A stretch of 64,000 bases of DNA from Bacteroides sp. 214 (GTDB taxonomy: Bacteria > Bacteroidota > Bacteroidia > Bacteroidales > Bacteroidaceae), in NCBI RefSeq assembly GCF_010501015.1, contig NZ_QVML01000001.1, positions 123,845 through 187,844 on the forward strand. Reading direction: 5' to 3'. Shown piece after piece: positions 54,282 to 62,462 of this stretch (position 1 is its first letter; the number at the start of each line of letters is the position of its first letter). A program made the position numbers and the translations under genes. A model generated the notes under the pieces. That model was not told where the DNA came from, made no database searches, and was given only the letters and a program-made list of their open reading frames with translations.

Positions 54282-55313
54282 ATGAACCACATCGAACGAT
54301 TTTATGCTACCGTAGAACGACGTCCGGTAGATCGCCCCGCTTCCTGGCTTGGTATTCCGGATCATGCGGCTGTACCTGCACTCCTTTCGCACTTTGGAGT
54401 AAACAATATCAATGAACTCAAAGCACGTCTGAATGACGATATTTATCCGGTTGAAATACCTTATCATTCGCCCGATAGTAATGCTATTTACGCTGCATTC
54501 AACTTTGCAAAAGGCGGAAGCCACGGAACAGACGAACGTACGCTTACCGCACCCGGATTCTTCGAAGACTATTCGGATCCTGCCGACGTAGAACGTTTCG
54601 ACTGGCCCGATCCCGAGAAATATATAGACCCGGCTGAGTGTGCCCGCGTAGTGAGCGAAGTTCCCGCCGGATATGCTATTATGGGTGTATCGTGGTCGGC
54701 TCATTTTCAAGATGCTTGTGCGGCTTTCGGTATGGAAACAGCACTGATGACTATGGTCATGAACCCGGATATGTTTAAAGCGGTTATCAACAGGATCACG
54801 GATTTTTATTTACGGGCAAATGAAATATTTTACAAAGCCACACAAGGAAAAATTCATGCAGTGCTGATTGGTAATGACTTCGGTAGCCAGAACAACCTGA
54901 TGGTATCGCCGGAGATGCTTCGGGAGTTCGTCTTCGATGGAACGAAAAAGATGATTGAACAAGCAAAAAAGTATAATCTGAAAGTTGTTCATCACTCCTG
55001 CGGTAGTATTTACGATGTAATTCCCGATTTAATAGAATTAGGTGTGGATGTAATTCACCCCATACAAGCCTTGGCGGCAAAGATGGAACCACAACGATTG
55101 CACGATGATTTCGGTTCTAAGGTTTCTTTCTGTGGCGGAGTAGACGCTCAATACTTGCTGGTAAACGGAAAACCGGAAGAGGTTTATGCAAAGGTAAAAG
55201 AACTGGAAGGCATATTTCCTACCGGTCTCATCATCTCGCCAAGCCATGAGGCTATCTTAACAGATATTCCTCCTGCAAACATCGAAGCTTTGTTTAATGC
55301 TATAAATAAATAG
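54282..55313 (+). CDS. UroD-superfamily methyltransferase-like protein
   Basis: The 343-residue TIM-barrel protein belongs to the uroporphyrinogen decarboxylase/cobalamin-dependent methyltransferase superfamily. It carries HSC at 238-240 and Cys284 in SFCGGVD, the His-Cys-Cys pattern that binds zinc in MtaA-type methyltransferases, rather than the Asp/Arg set of true UroD. It is the first gene of an operon with rhaM (5-bp gap) and a fucP-like permease. The reaction is unknown; a role in processing methylated or deoxy sugars from pectin is only a guess. Confidence 0.82.
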   Translation: MNHIERFYATVERRPVDRPASWLGIPDHAAVPALLSHFGVNNINELKARLNDDIYPVEIPYHSPDSNAIYAAFNFAKGGSHGTDERTLTAPGFFEDYSDPADVERFDWPDPEKYIDPAECARVVSEVPAGYAIMGVSWSAHFQDACAAFGMETALMTMVMNPDMFKAVINRITDFYLRANEIFYKATQGKIHAVLIGNDFGSQNNLMVSPEMLREFVFDGTKKMIEQAKKYNLKVVHHSCGSIYDVIPDLIELGVDVIHPIQALAAKMEPQRLHDDFGSKVSFCGGVDAQYLLVNGKPEEVYAKVKELEGIFPTGLIISPSHEAILTDIPPANIEALFNAINK

Positions 55314-55318
55314 AATAT

Positions 55319-55642
55319 ATGAAGAGATATGGAAGCATCATCGGGCTTCGCCCCGAGAAACTCGAAGAGTACAAGAAATTACATGCCGAAGTGTGGCCGG
55401 GTGTCTTGAAAATGATTAAAGAGTGCGGACTGCGCAATTATAGTATTTATTACAAAGACGGTTTCCTCTTTAGTTACTACGAATACATTGGTACCGACTA
55501 CGAAGCTGATATGGCAAAGATGGCTGCCGACCCCGAGACGCAACGCTGGTGGGAGGTGTGCAAACCGTGCCAACAACCGCTCGAAACGCGTGGCGATGGC
55601 GAATGGTGGGCAGATATGGAGGAGTTCTTTCACGTAGATTGA
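55319..55642 (+). CDS. rhaM: L-rhamnose mutarotase
   Basis: The 107-residue ferredoxin-like protein interconverts alpha and beta anomers of L-rhamnose so that the isomerase gets its preferred form. Tyr18 and His22 in EEYKKLHAEVWP match the catalytic pair of the family; NYSIYYKDGFLF and TQRWWEVCKP are other signatures. It lies between the UroD-like and permease genes, 5 and 7 bp apart. An L-fucose mutarotase of the same fold cannot be excluded. Confidence 0.92.
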   Translation: MKRYGSIIGLRPEKLEEYKKLHAEVWPGVLKMIKECGLRNYSIYYKDGFLFSYYEYIGTDYEADMAKMAADPETQRWWEVCKPCQQPLETRGDGEWWADMEEFFHVD

Positions 55643-55649
55643 TGTACTT

Positions 55650-56870
55650 ATGAAGTCTATCTTGAAATCTTCAACCGGAAAAAGCTTCTTGGTTGCTTTT
55701 ATACTTGTCTCTTCTTTGTACCTGATGTGGGGCTGTGCCCATGGCTTATTGGATGTACTGAACAAACATTTTCAGGGAGCTTTTGAGATGAGCAAGGCAG
55801 AGTCTGGCTTTGTGCAGTTCTCTACTTACATTGCTTACTTTATTATGGCATTGCCAGCCGGTTTTATTATTCGTAAGATTGGTTACAAGAAAGGTATCGT
55901 TATCGGTTTATTGCTGTTTGCTCTTGGGGCATTTGCTTTTATCCCGTCCGCTTTCCTGCATTCGCCCGTTCCGTTCCTGATTGCATTGTTTGTGTTGGCT
56001 TGCGGACTTTGTATTATTGAAACCGGTGCGCATCCTTACATAACCGTAATGGGTGCCGAAGAATATGCCGCGCAACGCATTAATATTGCAGCAGGTTTTA
56101 ATGGTATTGGCTGGATTATCGGGCCTATCATAGGCGGTGCGCTGATTTTTGGCTCTTCGCCCGAAGATGAAATGGCGTTGGCAAAACCCTATATCCTTGT
56201 AGGTGTTGTAGTGCTTATTATTACCATTATTTTTGCACTAACCAAGCTCCCTCAAATAGAGATAGAACAAGATACTGTAACCGAAGGGGATGTAGCGGCA
56301 AAGAACGTGTCCATTTGGAAATACAAGGGGTTTGTCTTGGCTGTAATTGCTCAATTCCTTTATTGTGGCGCGCAAACAGGCATCTTTAGCTTCTTTATTA
56401 ATTATGTTACCGAACTGGAACCGTCGCTTACAAATCTGCAAGCTTCTCAATTACTGGGATTTGGTGGCATGTTTCTATTCCTTATAGGACGTTTAAGTTG
56501 TAGTCTTATTATGCGTTGGCTCAAACCCGAAACTGTGTTGTTGACGTTTGGCTTGTTGGCATCTATCTGTATGGTAGCAGTAGTGCTTTCTATAGGAAAA
56601 GTGTCACTCTGCGCGCTCTATGCTTCGTTTTTCTTTATGTCTACCATGTTTCCCACTATCTTTGCTTTGGGAGTGAAAGGGATGAATGACAAACAAACCA
56701 AGAAAGCTTCTTCTTTCCTTGTGATGGGAGTTGCCGGCGGAGCGGTGTTCCCCATTTTGATGGGAGCAATAGGAGAAACACATATGGGACTGGGCTTTGT
56801 GTTGCCACTATTGGGATTCTTGTTTATCTCATATTTTGGATTTTGGAAGAGTAGGAGAGTTGCCGAATAA
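55650..56870 (+). CDS. fucP: FucP-family MFS sugar permease
   Basis: The 406-residue 12-helix protein belongs to the FGHS (fucose-galactose-glucose) branch: FVQFSTYIAYFIMALPAGFIIRKIGYK and GLCIIETGAHPYITVMG are its typical segments. L-fucose permease homologues import 6-deoxyhexoses by proton symport. Coupling with rhaM suggests rhamnose or fucose as cargo, so this would be a second deoxysugar permease beside the one in the rha operon. Confidence 0.88.
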   Translation: MKSILKSSTGKSFLVAFILVSSLYLMWGCAHGLLDVLNKHFQGAFEMSKAESGFVQFSTYIAYFIMALPAGFIIRKIGYKKGIVIGLLLFALGAFAFIPSAFLHSPVPFLIALFVLACGLCIIETGAHPYITVMGAEEYAAQRINIAAGFNGIGWIIGPIIGGALIFGSSPEDEMALAKPYILVGVVVLIITIIFALTKLPQIEIEQDTVTEGDVAAKNVSIWKYKGFVLAVIAQFLYCGAQTGIFSFFINYVTELEPSLTNLQASQLLGFGGMFLFLIGRLSCSLIMRWLKPETVLLTFGLLASICMVAVVLSIGKVSLCALYASFFFMSTMFPTIFALGVKGMNDKQTKKASSFLVMGVAGGAVFPILMGAIGETHMGLGFVLPLLGFLFISYFGFWKSRRVAE

Positions 56871-56885
56871 TAGTTTCGGCAACAC

Positions 56886-58502
56886 TTATTTACTTATTTC
56901 CTTGCTTTCAACCTTATCCAGCTTTATATCTTTTAATCCTTTACTGTCCGAAACAGAGAATCCATTTACTCCGCGCAATACAAAGTAGGGTGCTACCGCT
57001 GCTTTATCTGCCTTGAAGTTGCGGAAATCTATGTTCTCTACGTCCATTAATACAGCTACCGGGCGGGTATCTTCCTCTATAAACCGCATGGTAACATTAT
57101 TGACTTCTATGTTTTTGGCATGGCGCACAAAGAGTCCGTAGGCAGGAAGAATCCCGAAGGTGGCAGGCTCCGGATAATCTTTTTCGCGTTCGGGAACATC
57201 ATACGCATCACGTGGAGCAATCGGCTCATTGCGGGTAAAGAAGTTGTTAATCAGTTCTTCGGGTTGTTCGGCTGCGTGTTGAAGCGAAAGCCCTCCTTTG
57301 TATTCAATGTGAATATTGCTCAAAACAACGTCTTCAATGAGATGACCGGGAAGTCCGGCAATGATAGAAGCATATCGTGTATCGGCATTTCTAACCGATA
57401 CATTGGATATTTGAACACGACGTATCTTGGCAACCGGAGTTGTCTCTTTTGGTCCACGGGCACGATTCCCTAAACGAATAAATAGAGGAGCGTTGGTAAT
57501 ATCGCGCATGGCGATGTTATTGATAGTAATGTCCTCAATAATACCACCGTCTACTGTTTCTAAAGCTAAACCACGGCAACGGTCGAACACGCAGTTGGAA
57601 ATCGTAATGTTTTTGAAGCCGCCATTGGATTCGGTACCAAACTTAATGCGTCCTGTAGGACCTTCACGGTCGGGTGCATGTGTTATCGTACGCTTAAATG
57701 TGCCATCGAGTAGCGTGCCGGGGTCGTAGCCGGATACCTGGCAATTGGTGATTGTTACATTCTCTGTATCTTTTGCATAGCCAAGCCCGTAAGAGCTTTT
57801 AAGAACAATGGCATCGTCATTCAGGGTGTTTACATAGCAATTAGAAACACGAACATTGGCGCAACAATCTATGTCGAACGCGTCGCGATTGGTATCTACA
57901 CGCAGGTTATCAAGTGTCAAATTATCCACACCGGTGGCAAGTAAGGCGAAGTGTCCGCACATCAGCATTGAAATGTCGCGAATGGTTACGTTTCTACACT
58001 CTTTCAGCGAAATGGCCTTATTAGCATTTCGAATTGCACCTGCACGATTGGCTCCGCGAAAGAGACCTTCTGTACCGTCTATCAATCCAAAACCTATGAT
58101 TGAAATATCATGTAAACCAATTCCCCAGATTAGACTATTCTGCCAATGGCTATGCCCAAAGTCCTGATACATGTTGAATTCGTTTGGCTCTGCTTCGTCA
58201 TAGCCATTTTCTTCGGTAGCTTTTGCTGCAACTATAGTTGCACCATGATCTATATAAAGAGAAATGTTGCTTTTCAGTCGAATGGAGTAGCTGAGGTATT
58301 TTCCGGCAGGTATATAAACAGTTCCTCCACCTGTTTGCGCTGCTGCTTCAATGGCTTGGTTGATGGCATCGCTGTCTATGTGTATGCCATCGCCTTTGGC
58401 TCCATATTCCTTTACATTGTAAAACGTGTTTTGTGCTGTCGTTGCACTTAATGAACAAAGAGTGGAAGCAATAAGAATGATTGTTGCGAATATATTTTTC
58501 AT
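56886..58502 (-). CDS. Polygalacturonase-type hydrolase, family GH28 (copy 2)
   Basis: From the ATG at 58502 (538 residues) there is a signal peptide (TIILIASTLCSLSAT). The frame's extension to 58607 crosses a perfect -7 box and is rejected. Pectin-lyase-like fold opening VKEYGAKGDGIHIDSDAINQAIEAA; catalytic motifs NRDAFDIDCC, NDDAIVLKSS, GRIKFGTESNGG and LETVDGG. Convergent with fucP (15 bp apart). Distinct in sequence from GH28 copy 1, so the two probably cut different linkages. Confidence 0.9.
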   Translation of the reverse strand: MKNIFATIILIASTLCSLSATTAQNTFYNVKEYGAKGDGIHIDSDAINQAIEAAAQTGGGTVYIPAGKYLSYSIRLKSNISLYIDHGATIVAAKATEENGYDEAEPNEFNMYQDFGHSHWQNSLIWGIGLHDISIIGFGLIDGTEGLFRGANRAGAIRNANKAISLKECRNVTIRDISMLMCGHFALLATGVDNLTLDNLRVDTNRDAFDIDCCANVRVSNCYVNTLNDDAIVLKSSYGLGYAKDTENVTITNCQVSGYDPGTLLDGTFKRTITHAPDREGPTGRIKFGTESNGGFKNITISNCVFDRCRGLALETVDGGIIEDITINNIAMRDITNAPLFIRLGNRARGPKETTPVAKIRRVQISNVSVRNADTRYASIIAGLPGHLIEDVVLSNIHIEYKGGLSLQHAAEQPEELINNFFTRNEPIAPRDAYDVPEREKDYPEPATFGILPAYGLFVRHAKNIEVNNVTMRFIEEDTRPVAVLMDVENIDFRNFKADKAAVAPYFVLRGVNGFSVSDSKGLKDIKLDKVESKEISK

Positions 58503-58538
58503 GTTCCTATTTTGGTTTGTGTTTCTAATTATATCCGC

Positions 58539-58546
58539 CAAAGTTA
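58539..58546 (-). promoter_or_regulatory. GH28 copy 2 -7 promoter box
   Basis: CAAAGTTA reads TAACTTTG on the minus strand, 37 bp before the start codon. The -33 position lacks TTTG. Confidence 0.6.
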
Positions 58547-58582
58547 CATCTTTTTCTTTAATGTAGCTGTGTATGAAAAGAA

Positions 58583-58614
58583 AAGGAGGATGCATCATGT
58601 GATGCATCCTCCTT
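58583..58614. terminator. Terminator of the FadL-type porin gene
   Basis: AAGGAGGATGCATCA (58583-58597) pairs perfectly with TGATGCATCCTCCTT (58600-58614) across a 2-nt centre, with T-rich sequence following on the minus strand. Confidence 0.88.
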
Positions 58615-58634
58615 ACTATATAGGGTTTTGTTCC

Positions 58635-59942
58635 TTAGAACTTGTAGTCAATACCTACTCCAAATACTTTGTTGGTACGGCTGTATATGTCTTTACCAGA
58701 TAAACCTGTGCCGTTGTATCCTGTTCCTGGTGTGCCGGTTGCGGCAACGCTCTTGGTGTAGTCTTCGTAATCTGTCCAGAAGTAACCAACGTTTAGTTTA
58801 ACCTTTGGCGAGAAGTTGATTACTGCTCCAAATCCTACAGAGTAAGAGTCGCAATAGAAACTTGTGTCACTTTGGAAATCATCAGACAAACCATAGTTCG
58901 TATTTTGATAACCGGCACTTAGTGTTATGTATTTATGTACATCCCATTCGATACCTGCAAGATATTCGCTTGTTCCGCTTTTCAGTTTCTTTTGCTTATT
59001 GTTTGCCATTCCTGCGTCTTTATCGAAGAAGTAGTGATACTCAATTGTGGCGCGAAGGTTTGGAAGGAACTCGTAACCTAATCCTGCGGTGAGGAGGGCA
59101 GGGATATCATTGGGGGTGTTTACACCATGTGCATAATCGGCTAATGCACCTTCGGGGTCACTGTTTTTCTTTGTTTTGTTTTCAATGTTCAGGTTGGTCA
59201 TAAACTCGTACTTCAAACCAAGATTGAATTTACCAAACTTTACATCGGCACCAATAATAGGGGTTATTCCCCAGCCAGTTTGGTCTACATCAAGTTCGAT
59301 AGGATACAGAACAGTTTCGTTATCAGCTTTTGATATGGCAAACAAATAACCTTCATATCCGCTGTTTACATAATTCATACGTCCACCGGCAAAAACAGAA
59401 AGGATATCGTTTATTTTATAAGACAATCCCAACTGCAATCCATAAATGTATTGTTTGCCATCCATTGCAGAGTTAATGCTGTACTTATCAGGTGTAACTC
59501 CCATTGCGGCCAATCCTGCCATTACTTTGGAGTCGAACATAGGTAAACCATCGTCAAAAGAAGCCTTACCTCCACCACCGGTTACGGCAAAGCTACCCGA
59601 AATAGTCCAATCACCTTTCTTGTAAGCGGCTTGAATACTTGGAATAATAGGAGCAGAAGCGGTTCCTTTGTATTTACGTGTGCCTTGCCAAAGTGGAAAA
59701 TCAGAAGCATGAATTACACGTGTTTGGAATGCACTCTGTATATTTAACGAAAAGTATGTCCCGTCTTCCAGGAAAGCAAGTCCGGCAGGGTTAGAATAAA
59801 CTCCATCCAATGCAATTGAGGCACCGCGAGCAAGCATTCTGTTGAATGCGGCATGTTGATTCGTATTGGTTAAGATACCACCTGCGAAAGTTGAAATTGA
59901 AACAGTTGCCAGGAAGGCAACAAATAATGATAATCTTCTCAT
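58635..59942 (-). CDS. OmpP1/FadL family outer-membrane protein
   Basis: From the ATG at 59942 (435 residues) the protein has a signal peptide (LFVAFLATVSISTFAGG). FadL features include NPAGLAFLEDGTYFSLNIQS near the N-terminus, repeated amphipathic beta strands and a terminal aromatic, GVGIDYKF. FadL-type 14-strand barrels import hydrophobic molecules across the outer membrane; the cargo is unknown. A perfect -7 box TACCTTTG (complement of 59972-59979) lies 30 bp upstream and supports this start over the frame's 60014. Confidence 0.92.
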   Translation of the reverse strand: MRRLSLFVAFLATVSISTFAGGILTNTNQHAAFNRMLARGASIALDGVYSNPAGLAFLEDGTYFSLNIQSAFQTRVIHASDFPLWQGTRKYKGTASAPIIPSIQAAYKKGDWTISGSFAVTGGGGKASFDDGLPMFDSKVMAGLAAMGVTPDKYSINSAMDGKQYIYGLQLGLSYKINDILSVFAGGRMNYVNSGYEGYLFAISKADNETVLYPIELDVDQTGWGITPIIGADVKFGKFNLGLKYEFMTNLNIENKTKKNSDPEGALADYAHGVNTPNDIPALLTAGLGYEFLPNLRATIEYHYFFDKDAGMANNKQKKLKSGTSEYLAGIEWDVHKYITLSAGYQNTNYGLSDDFQSDTSFYCDSYSVGFGAVINFSPKVKLNVGYFWTDYEDYTKSVAATGTPGTGYNGTGLSGKDIYSRTNKVFGVGIDYKF

Positions 59943-59971
59943 AATCGTTGTTGTGTTTTTATATTTCGCGG

Positions 59972-59979
59972 CAAAGGTA
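59972..59979 (-). promoter_or_regulatory. FadL-type gene -7 promoter box
   Basis: CAAAGGTA reads TACCTTTG on the minus strand, a perfect TAnnTTTG, 30 bp before the start codon. Confidence 0.6.
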
Positions 59980-60198
59980 TAATAAAAATGCACAAGTAGT
60001 GTAGATATGTGCAATAAAATAATCGTTTCTTGTGAAACTAATCTCTTTCTTTGCTGTTTTTTGGGGTTGAAAGCTATCAGTTCTGGCTAAATCTTTTTAA
60101 TCGTTAAAAAAGAGACATTCACGAAGTCTTATCGAGATTGTTTCTTTTTTTTTGTGTATCATTGCCACACAATATATTTACATAATAATAAGATGCTT

Positions 60199-61428
60199 AT
60201 GAAAAGAATAGCTTTCGCTTTATTCGCCCTGCTGGTTTGTTTACCAACTTTGGTTTTTGCACAAGACAATAAAAGCAAATACTTAGCAGGAGCAGTGCCT
60301 GTGGTAGATGGCAGAATTGTTTTTTCCGAAAAGATAGACCTGCCCGGAGCAAGTAAAGAACAGATTTACGAACGTATGTACTCATGGGTAGACGAACGTA
60401 TGAAAGCCAATAAAAACAATAGCCGTATTCTTCTTTCTGATAAAGAAAAAGGTCAGATAGTAGCATTTGGAGAGGAATATATTGTGTTTGCTTCTTCTGC
60501 ATTATCTTTAGATCGTGCTTTCACAACCTATCAGATGGTAGTAGACTGCAAGGATGCTCAAACAGAAATAACCATTGAAAAGATACGTTTTGCCTATGAA
60601 AAAGAGAGGTTCCCTGCCGAAGAATACATCGTTGATGAGGTAGCACTGAATAAAGATAAAACAAAAATTATTCGTGGTTACTCCAAATTCAGAATCAAAA
60701 CGGTAGACTTTGCCGATAATTATTTTGAGAAAGCAAAGACAGCTTTGGGAATAACTAAAGTTGTACCTGTGCAACAAGTTACTTATGTAGGTGCTGCAGC
60801 ACCCACTACTGTAACCACACCCGAGCCAGTTGCCACATCTGCACCTGTCGCTGTGTCTGCTCCGGTTGCTACACCTGCTCCCGTGGTTGTTGCTGAACCT
60901 ATGTATGTAGGAGGCGCAGATCTTTCGGGTTACAAAAAGCTTGACCCGCAACGTATTCCGGGTAACATTATTAAGATGCTAAATGAAGACTGGATGTTAA
61001 TAACCGCAGGTACCGATGCCGGATTTAATATGATGACAGCCAGTTGGGGTGGTATGGGCGTGCTTTACGGAAAGCCGGTAACAATGTGTTTTATCAATCC
61101 TACTCGCTATACTTATCAATTAATGGAGAAGAACGATACCTATACACTAACATTCTATACAGAAGCATATCGTGATGCATTGAAATATTGCGGTACAGCT
61201 TCGGGAAGAAATGAAGATAAAGTGAAAGGTTCGGGCTTGACACCGATTACCACTCCTGATGGTAGCAAGGCATTCGCCGAAGCTTGGCTTGTTATTGAAT
61301 GCCGCAAGTTGGTTTCGCAATCATTGAGTCATGATGCACTTGGAGATGAGAAGCTAAAAGAGCAGTGGATGGGTAAACAACTGCACAAGATGTATATTGG
61401 AGAAATTATAAATGTTTGGGTGAAGTAA
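60199..61428 (+). CDS. Exported DUF4468-flavin-reductase-like fusion
   Basis: From ATG 60199 (409 residues) there is a signal peptide (FALFALLVCLPTLVFAQ). Residues ~25-185 form a DUF4468-type domain common in Bacteroidetes exported proteins. A Pro/Val/Ala/Thr linker (~197-235) follows, then a flavin-reductase-like split barrel (243-409: MLITAGTDAGFNMMTASWGG, KPVTMCFINPTRYTYQLMEKND, CGTASGRNEDK). The barrel half closely resembles cytoplasmic FMN-binding reductases of Bacteroides but is here fused to an export signal. Role unknown; a periplasmic flavin-binding function is possible. Confidence 0.82.
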   Translation: MKRIAFALFALLVCLPTLVFAQDNKSKYLAGAVPVVDGRIVFSEKIDLPGASKEQIYERMYSWVDERMKANKNNSRILLSDKEKGQIVAFGEEYIVFASSALSLDRAFTTYQMVVDCKDAQTEITIEKIRFAYEKERFPAEEYIVDEVALNKDKTKIIRGYSKFRIKTVDFADNYFEKAKTALGITKVVPVQQVTYVGAAAPTTVTTPEPVATSAPVAVSAPVATPAPVVVAEPMYVGGADLSGYKKLDPQRIPGNIIKMLNEDWMLITAGTDAGFNMMTASWGGMGVLYGKPVTMCFINPTRYTYQLMEKNDTYTLTFYTEAYRDALKYCGTASGRNEDKVKGSGLTPITTPDGSKAFAEAWLVIECRKLVSQSLSHDALGDEKLKEQWMGKQLHKMYIGEIINVWVK

Positions 61429-61444
61429 GGCGTAAGCCTTACTT
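61423..61444. terminator. Terminator overlapping both convergent stop codons
   Basis: AAGTAAGGC (61423-61431) pairs with GCCTTACTT (61436-61444) across a GTAA loop. It contains the stop of the DUF4468 fusion gene and the stop of the minus-strand small gene. Confidence 0.7.
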
Positions 61445-61627
61445 CTTATGTCTGTTTGCTCTTTTTTTTCTAATTTCCGCTTTCATCTTTGCTGCTCCCG
61501 AGCCAGATTGTCCGCGAATATAGGTTGCTTTCTTGGCTTTTGTCTTTATCTTCTCTTCTTTAGGCCCTTCGTTTTTGGCTTTTCCCTTAAAAACGATGCC
61601 TTCGGTCATGGCTTTCTCTATGCTCAT
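61439..61627 (-). CDS. Small basic protein of unknown function
   Basis: The frame reaches 61657, but a perfect -7 box TAACTTTG (complement of 61655-61662) puts transcription start near 61648. The ATG at 61627 is therefore the likely start, giving 62 residues beginning MSIEKAMTEG. The protein is Lys/Arg-rich with a basic tail (KAEIRKKRANRHKK) and no signal or membrane helix, which suggests nucleic-acid or ribosome binding. I do not recognise a family. Confidence 0.65.
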   Translation of the reverse strand: MSIEKAMTEGIVFKGKAKNEGPKEEKIKTKAKKATYIRGQSGSGAAKMKAEIRKKRANRHKK

Positions 61628-61654
61628 AGCTGAATTTATAAACGATTTCTTCGA

Positions 61655-61662
61655 CAAAGTTA
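61655..61662 (-). promoter_or_regulatory. Small basic protein gene -7 box, sets its start
   Basis: CAAAGTTA reads TAACTTTG on the minus strand. It overlaps the longest possible ORF start, so the downstream ATG at 61627 must be used. Confidence 0.6.
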
Positions 61663-61696
61663 CAAACTTTTAAGTCGTTGCAACTAATTATTCCAT

Positions 61697-61704
61697 TATC
61701 TTTG
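61697..61704 (+). promoter_or_regulatory. Methyltransferase gene -7 box
   Basis: TATCTTTG is a perfect TAnnTTTG, 23 bp before the start codon at 61728. Confidence 0.6.
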
Positions 61705-61727
61705 CCATCATACAATATTACCAATAG

Positions 61728-62459
61728 ATGAATAAAGGAGTATTAACCGCCGATAAAGACCCTATGGGAGCTGCTATTGCCGAGTTTCACCAAACAAAAA
61801 AAGCAGGTCGGCTTCGTGTTTTCTCTTCGCAGTTTGAAGAAGATGAGATTCCCGTCAGACAGTTATTTCGCACTGTAGATAAGATGCCTCCATTAGAGCG
61901 AAAAGCTCTGAAACTTGCCACTGGCAGTGTGCTCGATGTAGGAGCGGGTAGTGGTTGCCATGCTTTGGCTTTACAAGAAGCTGGTTTGGATGTTTGTGCC
62001 ATTGATGTATCGCCACTCTCGGTGCAGGTTATGAAAGAGCGTGGTGTAAAAGATGCTCGTCTTGTAAATTTGTTTGATGAAACTTTCGTTGACTCCTTTG
62101 ATACTATTCTGTTGTTGATGAATGGTTCGGGCATTGTGGGCAAGATAGACAACCTACCTTTATTCTTTAAGAAAATGAAGCAATTGCTTCGCCCCTGCGG
62201 TTGCATTTTGATGGACTCGAGCGACCTGCGTTATCTTTTTGAGGAAGAAGACGGTAGCTTCCTGATAGATATTGCCGGCGATTATTATGGTGAAATTGAT
62301 TTTCAGATGCAATATAAAGAGGTGAAAGGTGCAGTGTTCGACTGGTTGTATATAGACTTCCAAACACTCAGTCTTTATGCAGCCGAAAATGGCTTTGTTG
62401 TAGAGCTTGTTGCGGAAGGAAAACATTATGATTACCTAGCTAAAATAACCCTAAAATAA
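61728..62459 (+). CDS. Class I SAM-dependent methyltransferase
   Basis: The 243-residue Rossmann methyltransferase has motif I VLDVGAGSGCHALALQEAG, acidic motif II CAIDVSP and a later MKQLLRPCGCILMDSSDL segment. The substrate is unknown; such short enzymes methylate small molecules or proteins. The 5'-nucleotidase gene begins 3 bp after its stop, so the two are probably co-transcribed. Confidence 0.88.
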   Translation: MNKGVLTADKDPMGAAIAEFHQTKKAGRLRVFSSQFEEDEIPVRQLFRTVDKMPPLERKALKLATGSVLDVGAGSGCHALALQEAGLDVCAIDVSPLSVQVMKERGVKDARLVNLFDETFVDSFDTILLLMNGSGIVGKIDNLPLFFKKMKQLLRPCGCILMDSSDLRYLFEEEDGSFLIDIAGDYYGEIDFQMQYKEVKGAVFDWLYIDFQTLSLYAAENGFVVELVAEGKHYDYLAKITLK

Positions 62460-62462
62460 ATA

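Noticed and set aside
28000..58502. SusC/SusD pair
   Set aside because: Looked for a TonB-dependent receptor of ~1000 residues or a SusD-like lipoprotein; none of the genes fits. The FadL-type gene at 58635 is a different porin family.
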